Assembly: GCA_934796775.1 (NCBI GenBank)
Contig: CAKVPH010000005.1
Location: 50,281 to 114,280 of the forward strand
Reading direction: 5' to 3'
DNA: 64,000 bases
Origin: an uncultured Clostridia bacterium
GTDB taxonomy: Bacteria; Bacillota; Clostridia; Christensenellales; Borkfalkiaceae
This document shows positions 1 through 9,403 of the stretch, piece after piece. The stretch's first letter is position 1. Each line of letters begins with the position of its first letter. Made by a program: the position numbers and the translations under genes. The notes beneath the pieces were generated by a model. That model was not told the DNA's origin, made no database searches, and saw only the letters and a list, made by a program, of their open reading frames with translations.

Positions 1-573
1 AATTTCCCGCAGTTTATAAGCTGGGTTATATACGGCGGAATAATACTCGCGCTTACCGACGCAAATACGGGAATAGTCAATCCCATTCTGGAATTTTTAG
101 GGCTATCTTCGCCCGATAATCCCGTAGATTTGAATCTGGCGCAATATTTTTATCCAAAACTGATAATTGCAACCATCATAAAAGGCGTTGGCTGGGGTTC
201 GATAGTATATCTTGCCGCAATAAGCAATATAGATCCTACCTTGTACGAAGCTGCAATGATAGACGGCGCGAACAGGTGGGACAGAGCGATTAAAATAACG
301 CTCCCCATGATTCGCCCGACCATAGTGGTATTTTTATTGCTCAATTTATCAAGCCTTCTCGGGAACAACTTTGAACAGTTTTACGTTTTCCAGACTACGC
401 AAAACCTAAAAACTACAAGAGTTCTGGCAACTTACGTCTATTCGTTAGGTTTCACTCAAAGACTTTATTCAACCGCAACTGCGTTATCGCTCTTTGACGG
501 ATTGATATCGTTGGTACTGCTGCTCGGCAGCAACTTTATAAGTAAAAAAATATCCGGGGAGGGAATATTCTGA
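1..573 (+). CDS. Sugar ABC transporter permease, LplB type (5' end missing)
   Basis: Inner-membrane permease of a carbohydrate ABC importer. The frame is open from the first base, so the 5' end lies outside the window; the TTG at 130 is an internal codon. Hydrophobic helices are visible, and the EAA loop that docks the ATPase (EAAMIDGANRWDRAIKITLP, about bases 250-309) fits the family pattern EAA-x3-G-x9-I-x-LP. One base separates its stop from the next permease, which suggests translational coupling. The neighbours (second permease, lipoprotein binding protein, sialidase-fold enzymes) indicate import of an oligosaccharide or glycan fragment. No ATPase gene for this importer is in the window; such systems often share a common MsmX-type ATPase (family knowledge). 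Substrate unknown. Confidence 0.9.
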   Translation, partial: NFPQFISWVIYGGIILALTDANTGIVNPILEFLGLSSPDNPVDLNLAQYFYPKLIIATIIKGVGWGSIVYLAAISNIDPTLYEAAMIDGANRWDRAIKITLPMIRPTIVVFLLLNLSSLLGNNFEQFYVFQTTQNLKTTRVLATYVYSLGFTQRLYSTATALSLFDGLISLVLLLGSNFISKKISGEGIF

Positions 574-574
574 T

Positions 575-1453
575 ATGAAAAATCGTCAGGGCGCAATAGT
601 AAAAATAAATTATGCGGACGTAATAATCATATTTATTCTGATGATATTCACTCTTCTCGCGCTTTATCCGTTCGTATACACAATAGCCGGTTCTTTTAAC
701 GACGGAATAGATTACGAGTACGGCGGAATATGGCTGATACCCAGAAAATTTACGTTAGCAAACTACATTACGGTTTTTACCGATAAAAGATTATACAGAG
801 CGTTTTTAAATACCGTTATAGCAACGGTGGCGGGTGTTGCGGGCGGTTTGGCTTTTACAAGCTGCGTAGCATACGCAATGTCTCACCCGAAACTTAAATT
901 TCACAAAGTGTTTTGGGTAATAAACATGATAACCATGTTCTTTGGCGGCGGACTTATTCCTTACTTTATGTTAATTAAGGGCATAGGCTTATACAACAGC
1001 TTTTTGGTCTATATAATACCGTCGCTTTACTCGGTATATAACATGATAGTTCTTTCAAACTTTTTCAGGGGAATAGATAACGCAATGCGTGAATCGGCTA
1101 TGCTTGACGGCGCAAGCGAATTCAGAATATGGTGGTCGCTCTATCTTCCCGTATCTATGCCGGCGCTTGCAACGGTCGGGCTGTGGCTTACCGTAGGACA
1201 CTGGAACTCATACATGCCCACTTTAATTTACACTAAAAAAGACGAAAGCATGTGGCTTTTGCAGTTCTATTTAATGAAGATAATCAAGGACGCGAATCTG
1301 CCCGATTCCGATCCTTCTATTTCCAGCGAAATAAGCGCGAAAACTATTTCGTTTGCGGCAATAGTAATTTCTTCTATACCCATATTTTTAGTCTATCCGT
1401 TCGTTGCTAAGTATTTTACAAAGGGCGTAATGGTAGGCGCAGTTAAAGGATAA
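575..1453 (+). CDS. Carbohydrate ABC transporter permease, LplC/YtcP type
   Basis: Second membrane subunit of the same importer, 292 aa, the usual size for the MalG-like family. It has about six predicted membrane helices, and its EAA loop is ESAMLDGASEFRIWWSLYLP (about residues 172-191). The C-terminal KGVMVGAVKG matches the typical end of YtcP/LplC proteins. The ATG follows the upstream stop by one base, and the 3' end of that gene (GGGGAGGG about 10 bases upstream) supplies a Shine-Dalgarno. A lipoprotein binding protein follows 43 bases later, giving the common B-C-A order of Lpl-type sugar transporters. Confidence 0.92.
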   Translation: MKNRQGAIVKINYADVIIIFILMIFTLLALYPFVYTIAGSFNDGIDYEYGGIWLIPRKFTLANYITVFTDKRLYRAFLNTVIATVAGVAGGLAFTSCVAYAMSHPKLKFHKVFWVINMITMFFGGGLIPYFMLIKGIGLYNSFLVYIIPSLYSVYNMIVLSNFFRGIDNAMRESAMLDGASEFRIWWSLYLPVSMPALATVGLWLTVGHWNSYMPTLIYTKKDESMWLLQFYLMKIIKDANLPDSDPSISSEISAKTISFAAIVISSIPIFLVYPFVAKYFTKGVMVGAVKG

Positions 1454-1496
1454 AACGAGGATTTACCTCGAATAATAAAAAAGGGAGGATTTTAAG

Positions 1497-3398
1497 ATGA
1501 AAAAACTTTTAATTTCATCGTTGTGTGCGGTTATGATGCTTATAATAGCGTTTTCCGCAACTGCTTGCGGTCGTAAAGACGGTAAAAAGGGGGGACTCAA
1601 ATACGACGAATTTCCCACTAATTACGACCCGGATAAGAACAGTTGGGAGCAAATCGATCCCGACGACGAAGACGTTGAAATAACCTGGTTTACCAACTAT
1701 ACTTTTTACGGCGGCAAAGCGGCGGATCTCATTTACGATCGTACCGGCGTAAAAGTAAAGTTCCAGAGCGCAATGACTAACGATAATCAGGAGCTTAGCA
1801 CCATGATAGCGGGCGACGAACTGCCCGACGTTATAACCATAGGCGATCTGCGTACCAGAGTTCAGCTCGGCGAAGAGGGTTATGCTTATGCAATCGATAA
1901 ACTTGCCGAAAGTTATGCGCCCAGTATGCTTAAAAGAATAAGCGAAGAACATAAGCGTTATTATTCGGGTTCGGACGGACACATGTACGGCTTAGCGAGC
2001 AACTTCTATAACGACGACGATATCAGCGAATACGAAAATACGATCGGCGGTCATCAGTTCATGAACTACGACGTTATAGTAAGAAAAGATTACTTAAACG
2101 CATATATCGATTACAAAAAATCGCAGGACGCATCTTTTAATCAGGATTCAATAACTCGTCCGGACGCATTTTTGGAAATGTGCAAATGGGTAAAACAGAG
2201 ATACGGTTTAAAGAACAGTAATCCTACCGTTTTACTTGCTCCGTTCAATCTTACCGCCACTAACGACTGCTTTAACTATTCGCTTTCTGCGTTAATGGAA
2301 ATGTTCTGCGTTCCTATGGAAGACGCCGACGGCAATTACTTGTATCAGTACGATACTCCCGAATTTTTGGAAGTAGTTAAATTTTTAAACGAACTTTACA
2401 GATCAAACCTTATAACCACAAGTAACTTCAGTTATAAGAGAAGCGACGTAGGCTCGAACATTTTAAACGGTAAAGCTTTTGCATATATCGGCGCAAGCCA
2501 GCAGCACATTTCCGAGCTTGGCATACGCGAAAAGGAAGGACACGACAACAGCACGGGTAAAACCGATGACGAACACACCTACGTTTCAATCGTTCTTACC
2601 AACTCCCGCGGCGACGCTCCTTTACTTCTGGACTATGCAGGCAGAGGTTTATACGTTACTATGATTACCAAGAGCTGCAAACGCGTAGACAGAGTAATTA
2701 AAGTTATGGATTATCTGCTTAGCGAACAGGGCCAAAGAGAGATGTACTACGGTAAAAACGAGGGCGAATATTACACTTACGCCGTAAAACCCGGCGAAGT
2801 AGATCCCGAAACCGGCAAAGTAAGCACTTACGGAAGAATGGAATGGACCGAAAAGGCAAAAGAAGCTTTAAGAAAGAACAACACTTCGGCTCTTTTCGAT
2901 ATGGGTATCACGAAAACTCACATGCTTACAAACATTATGTACACTAAAATGACCAGCCCCGATAAATACGCTATCAACTGGTTACAGACCTGGATGGAAT
3001 TCAAGAATAAATGTACGTACTTTGATTATTCTATTTCAAGAGTTCCTTTCAGATATCCTTTGGACGTATCCGATCAGAAAGCTTTAAACGAATACACCGA
3101 AATTCAGACTGATATCGAAAACATCTGGATTGAGGCATTGCCCAACCTTATTATGGCTGACAGCGCGGAACAGGTAACCAAGCTCTATTCTGCCGCACTT
3201 GCAAAAACCTACGATAAAGGCGCTAAAAAGTGGGTAGAATACAGAAACAGATGTTTTAAAGCTTACAAGCAAGAACTTAATATTAAATACGCATGGCCTA
3301 AAGCAGATCCTACTTATGTTGCTCCCGAAGTTTCGCTCTTCGGCAGCTCGTCAAAATACATGATCGAGTGTCCGGACTGGATAACTTGGGCTAAATAA
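1497..3398 (+). CDS. Extracellular solute-binding lipoprotein (LplA/YtcQ type)
   Basis: Lipid-anchored binding protein that would deliver substrate to the two permeases upstream. It is 633 aa, longer than maltose-type binding proteins but normal for the LplA/YtcQ family. The signal peptide ends in a lipobox (SATAC) with Cys24 as the predicted lipidated residue. The start is supported by GGGAGG about 10 bases upstream. The mature protein has the usual Asp/Lys-rich linker and then a two-lobe type 1 binding fold (for example ITWFTNYTFYGG near residue 60). Substrate cannot be read from sequence; the locus suggests glycan-derived sugars. Only 19 bases separate it from the next gene. Confidence 0.9.
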   Translation: MKKLLISSLCAVMMLIIAFSATACGRKDGKKGGLKYDEFPTNYDPDKNSWEQIDPDDEDVEITWFTNYTFYGGKAADLIYDRTGVKVKFQSAMTNDNQELSTMIAGDELPDVITIGDLRTRVQLGEEGYAYAIDKLAESYAPSMLKRISEEHKRYYSGSDGHMYGLASNFYNDDDISEYENTIGGHQFMNYDVIVRKDYLNAYIDYKKSQDASFNQDSITRPDAFLEMCKWVKQRYGLKNSNPTVLLAPFNLTATNDCFNYSLSALMEMFCVPMEDADGNYLYQYDTPEFLEVVKFLNELYRSNLITTSNFSYKRSDVGSNILNGKAFAYIGASQQHISELGIREKEGHDNSTGKTDDEHTYVSIVLTNSRGDAPLLLDYAGRGLYVTMITKSCKRVDRVIKVMDYLLSEQGQREMYYGKNEGEYYTYAVKPGEVDPETGKVSTYGRMEWTEKAKEALRKNNTSALFDMGITKTHMLTNIMYTKMTSPDKYAINWLQTWMEFKNKCTYFDYSISRVPFRYPLDVSDQKALNEYTEIQTDIENIWIEALPNLIMADSAEQVTKLYSAALAKTYDKGAKKWVEYRNRCFKAYKQELNIKYAWPKADPTYVAPEVSLFGSSSKYMIECPDWITWAK

Positions 3399-3417
3399 TA
3401 AAACTCGGATATATAAT

Positions 3418-5007
3418 ATGAAAAAATCGTTAATTTTAACGCTGATGTGTTTAGTTGCGATGCTTTCGTCAATAGTCGTACCGGGCGGTAAAACAACCGC
3501 CCGTGCGGCAGAAAGCCGTCATCAGAACCACACGCTCGGCGCAGAAGAGATAACGCTTGTGGATTCTTCTACGAATTTAAACACAAAGCTCAGCTCTTCC
3601 ACAAACGAAACATACCTTCCTTCCGACCGAAAATGGAACGGAATCGCAACGTCGGTAAGCTATGGAAACAATTTGTTCGTTTCCTGGTACACGGGCGGAA
3701 CAAAAGAGCCTCATTCCGACAACTATATACCGGTTGCCGCCTCGGAAGACGGCGGAAAGACCTGGAAAGATCCATTTATGATAATCGATCCTACAAATTC
3801 CACAAGCGTGGTTCTTCCGGTATTTTTTGTAAACGGTGCGGGGGATCTTCTGCTTTATTATTCGATATTGCCGGGATCTAAAATGTATGCGGTAAAGCTG
3901 AATAATGCAGACGGTCCGCTTTCTGAAATCACTTACGAAGGCCCGTTTAAAGTGAGCGACAGAACCGTGTTCGTAAAGCCCACTATTTTATCTGACGGAA
4001 GCATTATTTACGTTACGGGTGACGACGACGGATATTCCGGAGTTTATAAATCCATCGACGACGGCTACAATTACACAAAAATAGCAACCATAAAATCGGA
4101 ATACGTAAAACCGCAAAAAACCTATACCGAAGCTTCGGTTGTTGAAAGAGAAGACGGCTCGCTGTGGATGCTATCCCGTCTGGAAAAAGGATACGACGGC
4201 GGCATAGAACAGGCGTTTTCTTACGATAAAGGTATAACCTGGACGACTTCGTCGGGCAATCTTTCTCATCCGTTAAACGGACCGGGCGCAAGAACGGCGT
4301 TTATAAAGCTGAAATCGGGCGCGATCGTTTTTGTTACCAACGACAGTTTAACCGACAGAACCAACATGACGGCTTATATGTCGGTAGACGGCGGCGAAAG
4401 CTGGGATTATTCGCTTTTGATAGACAGATACATTTCGGCATATCCCGAAATATATCAGGATCCCGACGGCAGAATTTTAGTCGCTTACGACAAGGGCAGG
4501 TATACCGAAAACGGCATAAGACTTTCGATTTTCACCGAAGAAGACTTAAAAGCGGGCGAGTTTGTTTCAAAGCAAGCGAGAGATAAAATGGTAGTTACCA
4601 AACTTAATCAAAACTACGTGGATATAGTTTCGGTAAAAGAAGATTTTAAGCCCGTATATAATTATCCCGTGGGAACGGCTTCGTCGGTAATAAGAGATTT
4701 ATTACCTGCGACCATTACAGCAATAGGCGACGACGGAAAAGAATACTCGCTTACGGGTACCTGGAAAAGCGCAGGATATAATAAAGACGCAGAAGGTACT
4801 TATTATCTTACTTTTAAAACCGAAATGCCCGAAACGCTGCTTGATTCTTACGAGCTTTTAAGGGTAAAGGTAGTTTTACAAAAAAGTAACCAAAAAAGCT
4901 GTAAATCCGCTTTCGGCGGAGGCGCGCTTTTGTTGCCGGCGATATTAGTTTCGGCGGCGTTGATTATCAGAAAAAAAGAGATCAAGGAGGAAAAACATGA
5001 AAATTAA
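3418..5007 (+). CDS. Exported sialidase-fold (BNR/Asp-box) protein with C-terminal membrane anchor
   Basis: Secreted beta-propeller protein of the exo-alpha-sialidase superfamily, 529 aa. An N-terminal signal peptide (about residues 1-31) is followed by several Asp boxes, visible as SEDGGKTW (about 108), SIDDGYNY (about 212), SYDKGITW (about 267) and SVDGGESW (about 322). The C-terminus has a Cys, a hydrophobic segment and basic residues (SCKSAFGGG, then RKKE), indicating membrane anchoring on the outside. I do not see the FRIP motif of classical GH33 sialidases, so the propeller may act on another terminal sugar, or as a lyase or binding protein. Its 3' end overlaps the next gene by 11 bases. 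The start at 3418 has only a weak ribosome site. Confidence 0.75.
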   Translation: MKKSLILTLMCLVAMLSSIVVPGGKTTARAAESRHQNHTLGAEEITLVDSSTNLNTKLSSSTNETYLPSDRKWNGIATSVSYGNNLFVSWYTGGTKEPHSDNYIPVAASEDGGKTWKDPFMIIDPTNSTSVVLPVFFVNGAGDLLLYYSILPGSKMYAVKLNNADGPLSEITYEGPFKVSDRTVFVKPTILSDGSIIYVTGDDDGYSGVYKSIDDGYNYTKIATIKSEYVKPQKTYTEASVVEREDGSLWMLSRLEKGYDGGIEQAFSYDKGITWTTSSGNLSHPLNGPGARTAFIKLKSGAIVFVTNDSLTDRTNMTAYMSVDGGESWDYSLLIDRYISAYPEIYQDPDGRILVAYDKGRYTENGIRLSIFTEEDLKAGEFVSKQARDKMVVTKLNQNYVDIVSVKEDFKPVYNYPVGTASSVIRDLLPATITAIGDDGKEYSLTGTWKSAGYNKDAEGTYYLTFKTEMPETLLDSYELLRVKVVLQKSNQKSCKSAFGGGALLLPAILVSAALIIRKKEIKEEKHEN

Positions 5008-8000
5008 AAACATTCTTATCGCGCTTTTTGCAGTCGTTATGATAACGGCTTTGGGCGCAGGCTTTGTCTTTGCCGGTGCAGAGGCTGAACAAAATCCCCA
5101 ACAGACGAATATTGCCGAAGCTGTAATCGAAAACAAAACCGAAGGCGTTAAATATAACGGCGAAACGGCAGGCGGAGTTTATCTTGGCGTGCAGAAAGGT
5201 TCTGTTGGCAGAAGCGAATTTTTAAGACTTTCCGCAAAATTTCCTGAAGCCATAGATCCTAACGAATCCACGGGTTTGTTTATGGCTATGGAAATGCCGA
5301 ATTTCGGAGGTTCATTCAGAGTAATCGTTGAAGACTCTGAAGGCGGCATCTGGAGAATGAGCCACGGCGCAACCCAAGATTTTACGTTTATTTTACAGGA
5401 CGGAACTGTTTCTACCGTAAAAATGTCGGCTAACAACTATACGTTTTTAGCCGGCAAAACGGGAACGTTATATATTCCGTGGAAGACGGCTTATACTGCA
5501 ATAAACGCAACCGGAAGTTTTCTTACAGAAGGCAGAAAAGTCGTTTCTGTTTCGATTTTATTAACTCTCGGCGCAAGATCCGGCGGGGCGCTCTGGTATA
5601 GCGGACTCGGCGTGAACTTTTACGCAATAGGCACTTTAAAAGTTGGTGCAGACGCCGAATCTTCCGAAGTAAAAACTTTAATCAACGCGAACGACTGCAC
5701 GTTTACAGCCGATGCCGAAGATACTACTGCCGACGTAAACGTTGCGGCTGTTGATAAAGGCAAAGTATTTGCAATAGACGGCGGTCTGGTTAATCTTAGC
5801 AGCGTTGTAAAGAGCGGCGACGAAAATTATGACGCGATTATTGCGTACGGACAAATCGGCCGCGGCGACGGATTGCTTACCGTAAACTATAAAGATAAAA
5901 ACGGAAATGCAATCAAAGCTACCGACAAAACGAAAGTTGCTTACGATATGGCAAACGGATATTACGCGTACGAAATAACTGCTCCCGAAATTTCGGATTA
6001 CGAATACGAAAGTGCCGATAAAGAACTTATAGGCTCATTTTCTACCGTTACCGAAGAGATTACGTTGACGTATAAAGCAAGCGAAGTTCCCGATACCGAC
6101 TGGGACGAAAGCACCGATAACGACGTTTATAAAGCAACTTTTGACGAAAACGGTTTTATTAAAGCATTAGACGTAAAAGGCGATATTGATAACTGCGTTT
6201 ACGTAGGACTTAAAAAGAATATGACTGCCGCAAGCGGAATGTTCTCATTAGTTACCGTAAAACTCGGCGAAGGCGCGGATACTTCTAAATCGGCAGGTAT
6301 GTTCGTTAAGTTTATGTTACCCCGAAACGGTTACGGCTTCCACTTTATAGTAAAGGATACTGCCGGCAATTATTATACTGCTCACAAGCTTAACGCCGGC
6401 AAGGATATATTCACCATAGAAAACGCAGAAGAAGGCGTTTCGCTAAACGCTTCCACTCAGTTCAAATTCAAGGCGGACGCAGGTACCTGGTTCGTTCCGT
6501 GGGAATGTTTCTCGTCCTTAGCCGATAACAGCGCAATGCCTGCGGGTACCGTGGTTGAATCAGCAAGCTTTGCTTTAAACCTTGCAAATGCTGCCTGGTT
6601 CGGCGGATACGGAGTAAGATTCGTTGCTGCAGGAACGGTTAAAACAGGCGTAAACAAGGCTAAATTAGTAGTTCTTGTAAACGGAGCAAACGCAACGTAC
6701 GCCGACAGCGCGGAAGATTCAACTAAAGACGTAAACGTTATCGACGTTACCAAAGGACAGCTTTTCTACAGTAACGCGGCGTTCAACGGCAGTGCGGTTT
6801 TAACAAGCGGCGAACTTTATGAAACGGCGATAAATAACGTCGAAGCGGCTGTTTATCCCAAAATGATGCCCGCAACTCTTACCGTTAAGTTCGTAGATCA
6901 AAGCGGAAACGATATTAAAGAAAGCTATACCGAACAGATAGCTTACGATAAAGCGACCGGAACATATAAATACGCCATAACCGCTCCCGTAATTTACGAT
7001 TACGATTACGTCGGTGCGGATCACGACCTTGAAGGCGTGTTCACTCAAACTTCTCTTACGGTAATTCTTTCCTATAAGGTTTCGGAAGTTCCCGATACCG
7101 ACTGGGACGAAAATCTCGATAACGACCTTTACTCTGCTACATTTAACGGCGATAAGCTCGAAACTTTCCACGTTAAAAAGGATATAGGTAAATCGGTTAT
7201 TTTCTCGATAAAGAAAGATCTTGAAGACTACGACGGATTATTCTCGTTGTTCTCGGTAAGCCTTAAAAAAGGCGCGGAAGTAAGCAAATCTTCGGGATTA
7301 TTCGTGAAACTCGAATGTTCGCGCAACAACTACGGCTTTAAGTTTATCATCACCGACGAAAACGGCAGACATTACGTAGGATACGGCGCAAAAGCGGTAG
7401 GCAAAGACCTTTGCACTATGGAAGACGGCGAAACGACGCTCTCTATAACCAGCGAAACGCAAAACGTATTTTTCGGAAAAGCAGGTACCTGGTACGTTCC
7501 GTGGGAAAGCTTTACCGATTTAGAAACGGGCGCGGCTCTCGATCCGTCGGCTAAAATCGTTTCGTGCGATATAGCCATGAACCTTACCAAAAAAGCTTGG
7601 TTCGGCGGCATAGGCGTAAAAATTGCGGCTGTAGGAACGGCAAAAGTGGGTAAAGGCAAAATGAAAGCAGAAGTGCTTGCCGACGGAACCGCCGCTACGT
7701 TTACAGAAGACGCAACCGACGAAACCAAGGACGTAAACATTGCAGACGTAACCAAAGGACAGGTATTTTACAGCCGTTCGGCGTTCTATAAAAATCAGAT
7801 ACTAACCGAAGGCGAAGAACTGGCTTTTGCAATTAACGCTGTTGAATTAACTCCGCCTTCTGCCGAAATAACTTTAAGAATGGTAGACGAAAAGGGCAGA
7901 AGCATTGCCGACGACAGAGTAGTTTTAGCGGTAATAGGAAAGAGCTGCACCATAACTCCGCCCACGGTAATGGGTTACGAGTATGTTTCGGCAATTCCCT

Positions 8001-8365
8001 CTCTCACGTTTGACGTTACCGAAAGCACCGCAGTTACCTTAAAATATAAACCTAAGGAAATGACTATTATTGTAAAATTCGTTGATACCGAAGGAAACGA
8101 AATAGCCGAAAGTAAGAGCGTAAAATGCGCTTACAAGGGTATTTACACCGTTGCGGCAGACGAAATTTCGGGCTACGTTTTCGTTGAATCGTCAAGAAAG
8201 CTTACAGGTACTTGTATGGCCGATATGACCATAACTCTCACCTACGAAAAAGCAAGCGGCTGTCAATCAGGTTGCGGGTCGTCGGTCGGTAATATTTGCC
8301 TTTCGGGCTTAGTTATTTTAGCTTTCGGCGCGATATACGCTATTAGCAAAAAGAATAAAAGATAA
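4997..8365 (+). CDS. Large repeated surface protein, triple beta domain plus MucBP-like repeats
   Basis: Exported 1122-aa cell-surface protein, probably carbohydrate-binding; no catalytic motif recognised. A signal peptide (about residues 1-30) precedes three tandem modules of about 337 aa. Each has a beta-rich ligand-binding-like domain with the signature GT(W/L)(Y/F)(V/I)PW (about residues 156, 495, 830), followed by a MucBP-like strand unit with (T)V(N/K)(Y/F)xDxxGNxI (about 292, 627, 956). An additional MucBP-like unit begins near 1022. The linker VPDTDWDE occurs between modules. The C-terminus is GCQSGCGSSVGN, a hydrophobic helix and KKNKR, an anchor shared with other proteins here. GGAGG lies 8 bases before the ATG. 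Likely role: hold a glycan near the sialidase-fold enzymes. Confidence 0.75.
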   Translation: MKIKNILIALFAVVMITALGAGFVFAGAEAEQNPQQTNIAEAVIENKTEGVKYNGETAGGVYLGVQKGSVGRSEFLRLSAKFPEAIDPNESTGLFMAMEMPNFGGSFRVIVEDSEGGIWRMSHGATQDFTFILQDGTVSTVKMSANNYTFLAGKTGTLYIPWKTAYTAINATGSFLTEGRKVVSVSILLTLGARSGGALWYSGLGVNFYAIGTLKVGADAESSEVKTLINANDCTFTADAEDTTADVNVAAVDKGKVFAIDGGLVNLSSVVKSGDENYDAIIAYGQIGRGDGLLTVNYKDKNGNAIKATDKTKVAYDMANGYYAYEITAPEISDYEYESADKELIGSFSTVTEEITLTYKASEVPDTDWDESTDNDVYKATFDENGFIKALDVKGDIDNCVYVGLKKNMTAASGMFSLVTVKLGEGADTSKSAGMFVKFMLPRNGYGFHFIVKDTAGNYYTAHKLNAGKDIFTIENAEEGVSLNASTQFKFKADAGTWFVPWECFSSLADNSAMPAGTVVESASFALNLANAAWFGGYGVRFVAAGTVKTGVNKAKLVVLVNGANATYADSAEDSTKDVNVIDVTKGQLFYSNAAFNGSAVLTSGELYETAINNVEAAVYPKMMPATLTVKFVDQSGNDIKESYTEQIAYDKATGTYKYAITAPVIYDYDYVGADHDLEGVFTQTSLTVILSYKVSEVPDTDWDENLDNDLYSATFNGDKLETFHVKKDIGKSVIFSIKKDLEDYDGLFSLFSVSLKKGAEVSKSSGLFVKLECSRNNYGFKFIITDENGRHYVGYGAKAVGKDLCTMEDGETTLSITSETQNVFFGKAGTWYVPWESFTDLETGAALDPSAKIVSCDIAMNLTKKAWFGGIGVKIAAVGTAKVGKGKMKAEVLADGTAATFTEDATDETKDVNIADVTKGQVFYSRSAFYKNQILTEGEELAFAINAVELTPPSAEITLRMVDEKGRSIADDRVVLAVIGKSCTITPPTVMGYEYVSAIPSLTFDVTESTAVTLKYKPKEMTIIVKFVDTEGNEIAESKSVKCAYKGIYTVAADEISGYVFVESSRKLTGTCMADMTITLTYEKASGCQSGCGSSVGNICLSGLVILAFGAIYAISKKNKR

Positions 8366-9387
8366 TGTATATAAAAACGGTACACAAAGATAATCTGTCC
8401 GTTGAAGCGAACGTTCGCAGGATGCCGAACGGTGATTTAATCATCGTTTGCACCTGCGGCGACGTTTGCGAACCTGCGCCGCAAAATCGCGTTTATCTGT
8501 TCAGAAGTACCGATGACGGGCTTAGCTGGAGCGATAAGGTTTTGTTAGGCGAAGAGGACGGACAGGCTCACTATCACACCGAAACTACCGTTGTCGGCGA
8601 TCAAATTCTTGTTTTTGTCACCAAGCATGACGGCAAGTTTTTAAACTGGCGGAACTTTGTTTATAAAAGTTCGGATAGCGGCAAAACGTGGGAAGAAAAG
8701 CCTTTTTCCCCGCTTTACAAATACGCGTTCGTGCGTAGTATGACAAAACTTTCAAACGGTACGCTGTTGTTCCCGTATCACTCTTTTCCCGTAACGGATG
8801 AGCAGGAAAAAGAATGCGTTAAAGACGGCGGCTACGTGTGGAATAACGCGGTGGATTATTATGAAAGCGGATTTTTGATTTCCGATGCGAACGCAAACGA
8901 TTTTGAAAGGCATAAAGCGTTTGACCTTACGAACGAGGACATAAACAAATTCAATATAAAGTGGGTTTGGACCGAAAATACGGTTATAGAAGCCGAAAAC
9001 GGACATCTTATCATGCTTTTCAGAATAGATAAATCGGGCTGTCTGTGGCGGTCGAATTCTTTTGATTTTGGCAAAACGTGGGAAAAACCGTATGCAACCG
9101 ATATACCTAATCCCGCAAACAAACCTCAGCTTTTAAAAGCCGATAAAAACCGAATTGTTCTTATAAACACGCCTAACAGCGTTTACGGGCTGGATAACAG
9201 ATATCCGCTCTCCGTATGGATATCCGACGACGGGCTTAAAAGTTTTGTAAAAAAGATAAATCTTTCTGATTTTCCGGGCGGTTATTCATATGCGAACGGC
9301 TTTATAGAGAACAATATTTTATATCTTGCGTTTGAATTTAATCGGCACGATATATATTTTGCTAAAATCGATCTTGAAAAAGATTGA
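8365..9387 (+). CDS. Cytosolic sialidase-fold (BNR/Asp-box) protein
   Basis: A 340-aa six-bladed-propeller protein of the sialidase superfamily without signal peptide, so predicted to act in the cytoplasm on imported fragments. Asp boxes: STDDGLSW (about residue 48), SSDSGKTW (about 102), SFDFGKTW (about 231), and a degenerate SDDGLKSF (about 288). Conserved-looking acidic/aromatic patches (HYHTET, WVWTENTVIE) could line the active site. No FRIP arginine motif is visible, so sialidase activity should not be assumed. It starts at the last base of the upstream stop (TAATG). The next gene begins 16 bases after its stop. Confidence 0.72.
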   Translation: MYIKTVHKDNLSVEANVRRMPNGDLIIVCTCGDVCEPAPQNRVYLFRSTDDGLSWSDKVLLGEEDGQAHYHTETTVVGDQILVFVTKHDGKFLNWRNFVYKSSDSGKTWEEKPFSPLYKYAFVRSMTKLSNGTLLFPYHSFPVTDEQEKECVKDGGYVWNNAVDYYESGFLISDANANDFERHKAFDLTNEDINKFNIKWVWTENTVIEAENGHLIMLFRIDKSGCLWRSNSFDFGKTWEKPYATDIPNPANKPQLLKADKNRIVLINTPNSVYGLDNRYPLSVWISDDGLKSFVKKINLSDFPGGYSYANGFIENNILYLAFEFNRHDIYFAKIDLEKD

Positions 9388-9403
9388 ACTAATTAAATTA
9401 TTT

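Noticed and set aside
1515..1982. 155-codon minus-strand frame opposite the binding protein
   Set aside because: Antisense of a confidently assigned lipoprotein, no ribosome site or recognisable domain.
3418..5007. Sialic acid catabolism locus
   Set aside because: Asp-box propellers are present, but no FRIP motif and no N-acetylneuraminate lyase, epimerase or kinase genes; the aldolase is HpaI type.
9326..9403. Upstream start of the esterase lipoprotein
   Set aside because: It would overlap the preceding gene and bury the lipoprotein signal; the ATG at 9404 gives a proper signal peptide.
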